Both the position numbers and the translations under genes were made by a program. A DNA stretch of 6,877 nucleotides from DASXUC01 sp036004445 (GTDB lineage: Bacteria > Sysuimicrobiota > Sysuimicrobiia > Sysuimicrobiales > Kaftiobacteriaceae). The stretch covers positions 1-6,877 of the forward strand of contig DASYRL010000136.1 in NCBI GenBank assembly GCA_036004445.1, written 5' to 3'. Shown piece after piece: positions 6,362 through 6,877 of this stretch; position 1 is the first letter of the stretch, and the number at the start of each line of letters is the position of its first letter. The notes under the pieces are model-generated. The model saw nothing but the letters and a program-made list of their open reading frames with translations, searched no databases and had not been told where the DNA came from.

Positions 6362-6811
6362 ATGCGCCGCGCCGATCTCGTCGGGGGGCTGGCACTGCTG
6401 GTGTTCGCGGGGTTGTATTTCCAGCAGTCGTTCAGCATCCGTACCGGGTTCGCGCCCGATCGCCTGGGACCGGCGGCGTATCCCCGGCTGCTGGCCGTCG
6501 CCCTGGGCCTCATGGCGGCGGCACTGTTGGTCCGCGCGGTGCGGGGGAGGTCCGATCCCTCTCCGCCGCCGCCAATGCGAGCGGGCATCTTCGGTGGGGC
6601 GGTGGCGCTGATAGTGGGCTACGCGCTGGCGCTGCCGAGCGCGGGATTCCTGCTGGCCACGCCGGTGCTGCTGGGCGCGATGATCTGGCTGCTCGGCCTG
6701 CGGGACTGGCCGCGGCTGCTCGGCACGGCGCTGGGTATGACGGCCGTGCTGTACGTGGTCTTCGCGCGCGCTCTGAACGTGTTGCTGCCGATGGGACCGC
6801 TGGGGCCCTGA
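6362..6811 (+). CDS. tctB: TctB-family small membrane subunit of TTT transporter
   Basis: The 149-residue hydrophobic protein is the small subunit of the TTT transporter in the cytoplasmic membrane. Membrane segments are visible at about 5-22, 41-60, 76-91, 93-112 and 117-140. Family signatures are LGPAAYPRLLA (35-45, the usual GP-x-x-(F/Y)-P motif before the second helix) and the ending LNVLLPMGPLG (138-148). A Pro/Ser-rich loop (64-71) separates the two halves, as is common. ATG 6362 comes 7 bp after the tctC stop with no good Shine-Dalgarno, so expression probably depends on ribosomes arriving from tctC. Gene order tctC-tctB-tctA is the standard one. TctB is poorly conserved in sequence, so the call rests on length, topology, motifs and position together. 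Confidence 0.92.
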   Translation: MRRADLVGGLALLVFAGLYFQQSFSIRTGFAPDRLGPAAYPRLLAVALGLMAAALLVRAVRGRSDPSPPPPMRAGIFGGAVALIVGYALALPSAGFLLATPVLLGAMIWLLGLRDWPRLLGTALGMTAVLYVVFARALNVLLPMGPLGP

Positions 6812-6823
6812 GGGACGATCCCG

Positions 6824-6877
6824 ATGCTGGAACGATTCGCTCTCGGCGCGCAGATCGCATTCCAGCCCATTGCGCTG
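6824..6877 (+). CDS. tctA: TctA-family large membrane subunit, first 18 codons (cut by window edge)
   Basis: ATG 6824 follows a GAGGGA ribosome site (6810-6815) with 8 nt spacing and lies 12 bp after the tctB stop. The 18 visible residues, MLERFALGAQIAFQPIAL, suit the amphipathic start of TctA proteins just before the first membrane helix. The call depends mainly on position, because tctA almost always follows tctCB. The full protein would have about 500 residues and form the transport channel. Confidence 0.8.
   Translation, partial: MLERFALGAQIAFQPIAL

Noticed and set aside
5407..6588. Long minus-strand open frame (393 codons) opposite tctC and tctB
   Set aside because: Arg/His/Asp-rich low-complexity translation typical of antisense frames in GC-rich genes; no domain signature, while tctC and tctB are well supported.
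1..6877. CRISPR array, insertion sequence, tRNA or rRNA genes
   Set aside because: No spaced direct repeats, transposase motifs, terminal inverted repeats or RNA-gene signatures were seen; gaps total little over 110 bp.

Overview
The window is GC-rich bacterial DNA, clearly well over 60% G+C by eye, and almost fully coding. No marker gene is present, so the taxon cannot be fixed. Tripartite tricarboxylate transporter (TTT), MmgE/PrpD, FCD-type GntR and PdxA-like genes together suit GC-rich environmental bacteria such as Proteobacteria, Rokubacteria or related soil and subsurface lineages. That is a guess from gene content.

Layout: the minus strand carries the first 65 codons of an EamA/DMT-family permease (195 to 1, running off the left edge) and, upstream of it, a PdxA-family dehydrogenase (1270 to 245). 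Divergent from these, starting only 28 bp away, a plus-strand operon runs to the right edge. In order it encodes an MmgE/PrpD-family protein (1299-2681), a D-malate/tartrate-type beta-hydroxyacid dehydrogenase (2678-3736), an FCD-type GntR regulator (3733-4404), an M29/NicX-like metalloprotein (4401-5378), then TctC (5395-6354), TctB (6362-6811) and the first 18 codons of TctA (6824 onward). The first four plus-strand genes are joined by 4-base ATGA/ATGA/GTGA stop-start overlaps. The longest non-coding gap is 49 bp.

How it may work together (inference): TctC in the periplasm would capture a carboxylate and TctAB would import it. PdxA-like, MmgE/PrpD and DmlA-like enzymes would dehydrogenate, dehydrate or decarboxylate it, with the M29-like metalloenzyme acting on a further intermediate or a ring. 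The GntR protein would sense the substrate or an intermediate. A GTATAC-centred imperfect palindrome lies exactly in the divergent start region and is the obvious candidate operator, able to control both arms.

The most interesting points are: a PdxA homologue that lacks the usual GHTE substrate segment; an M29-like protein that keeps the metal ligands but lacks the expected catalytic Tyr; the compact divergent control region with facing Shine-Dalgarno sequences; and the overall set, which looks like an uncharacterised carboxylate (possibly aromatic or N-heterocyclic acid) catabolic cluster. No mobile element, CRISPR array, tRNA, rRNA or convincing intrinsic terminator was seen.
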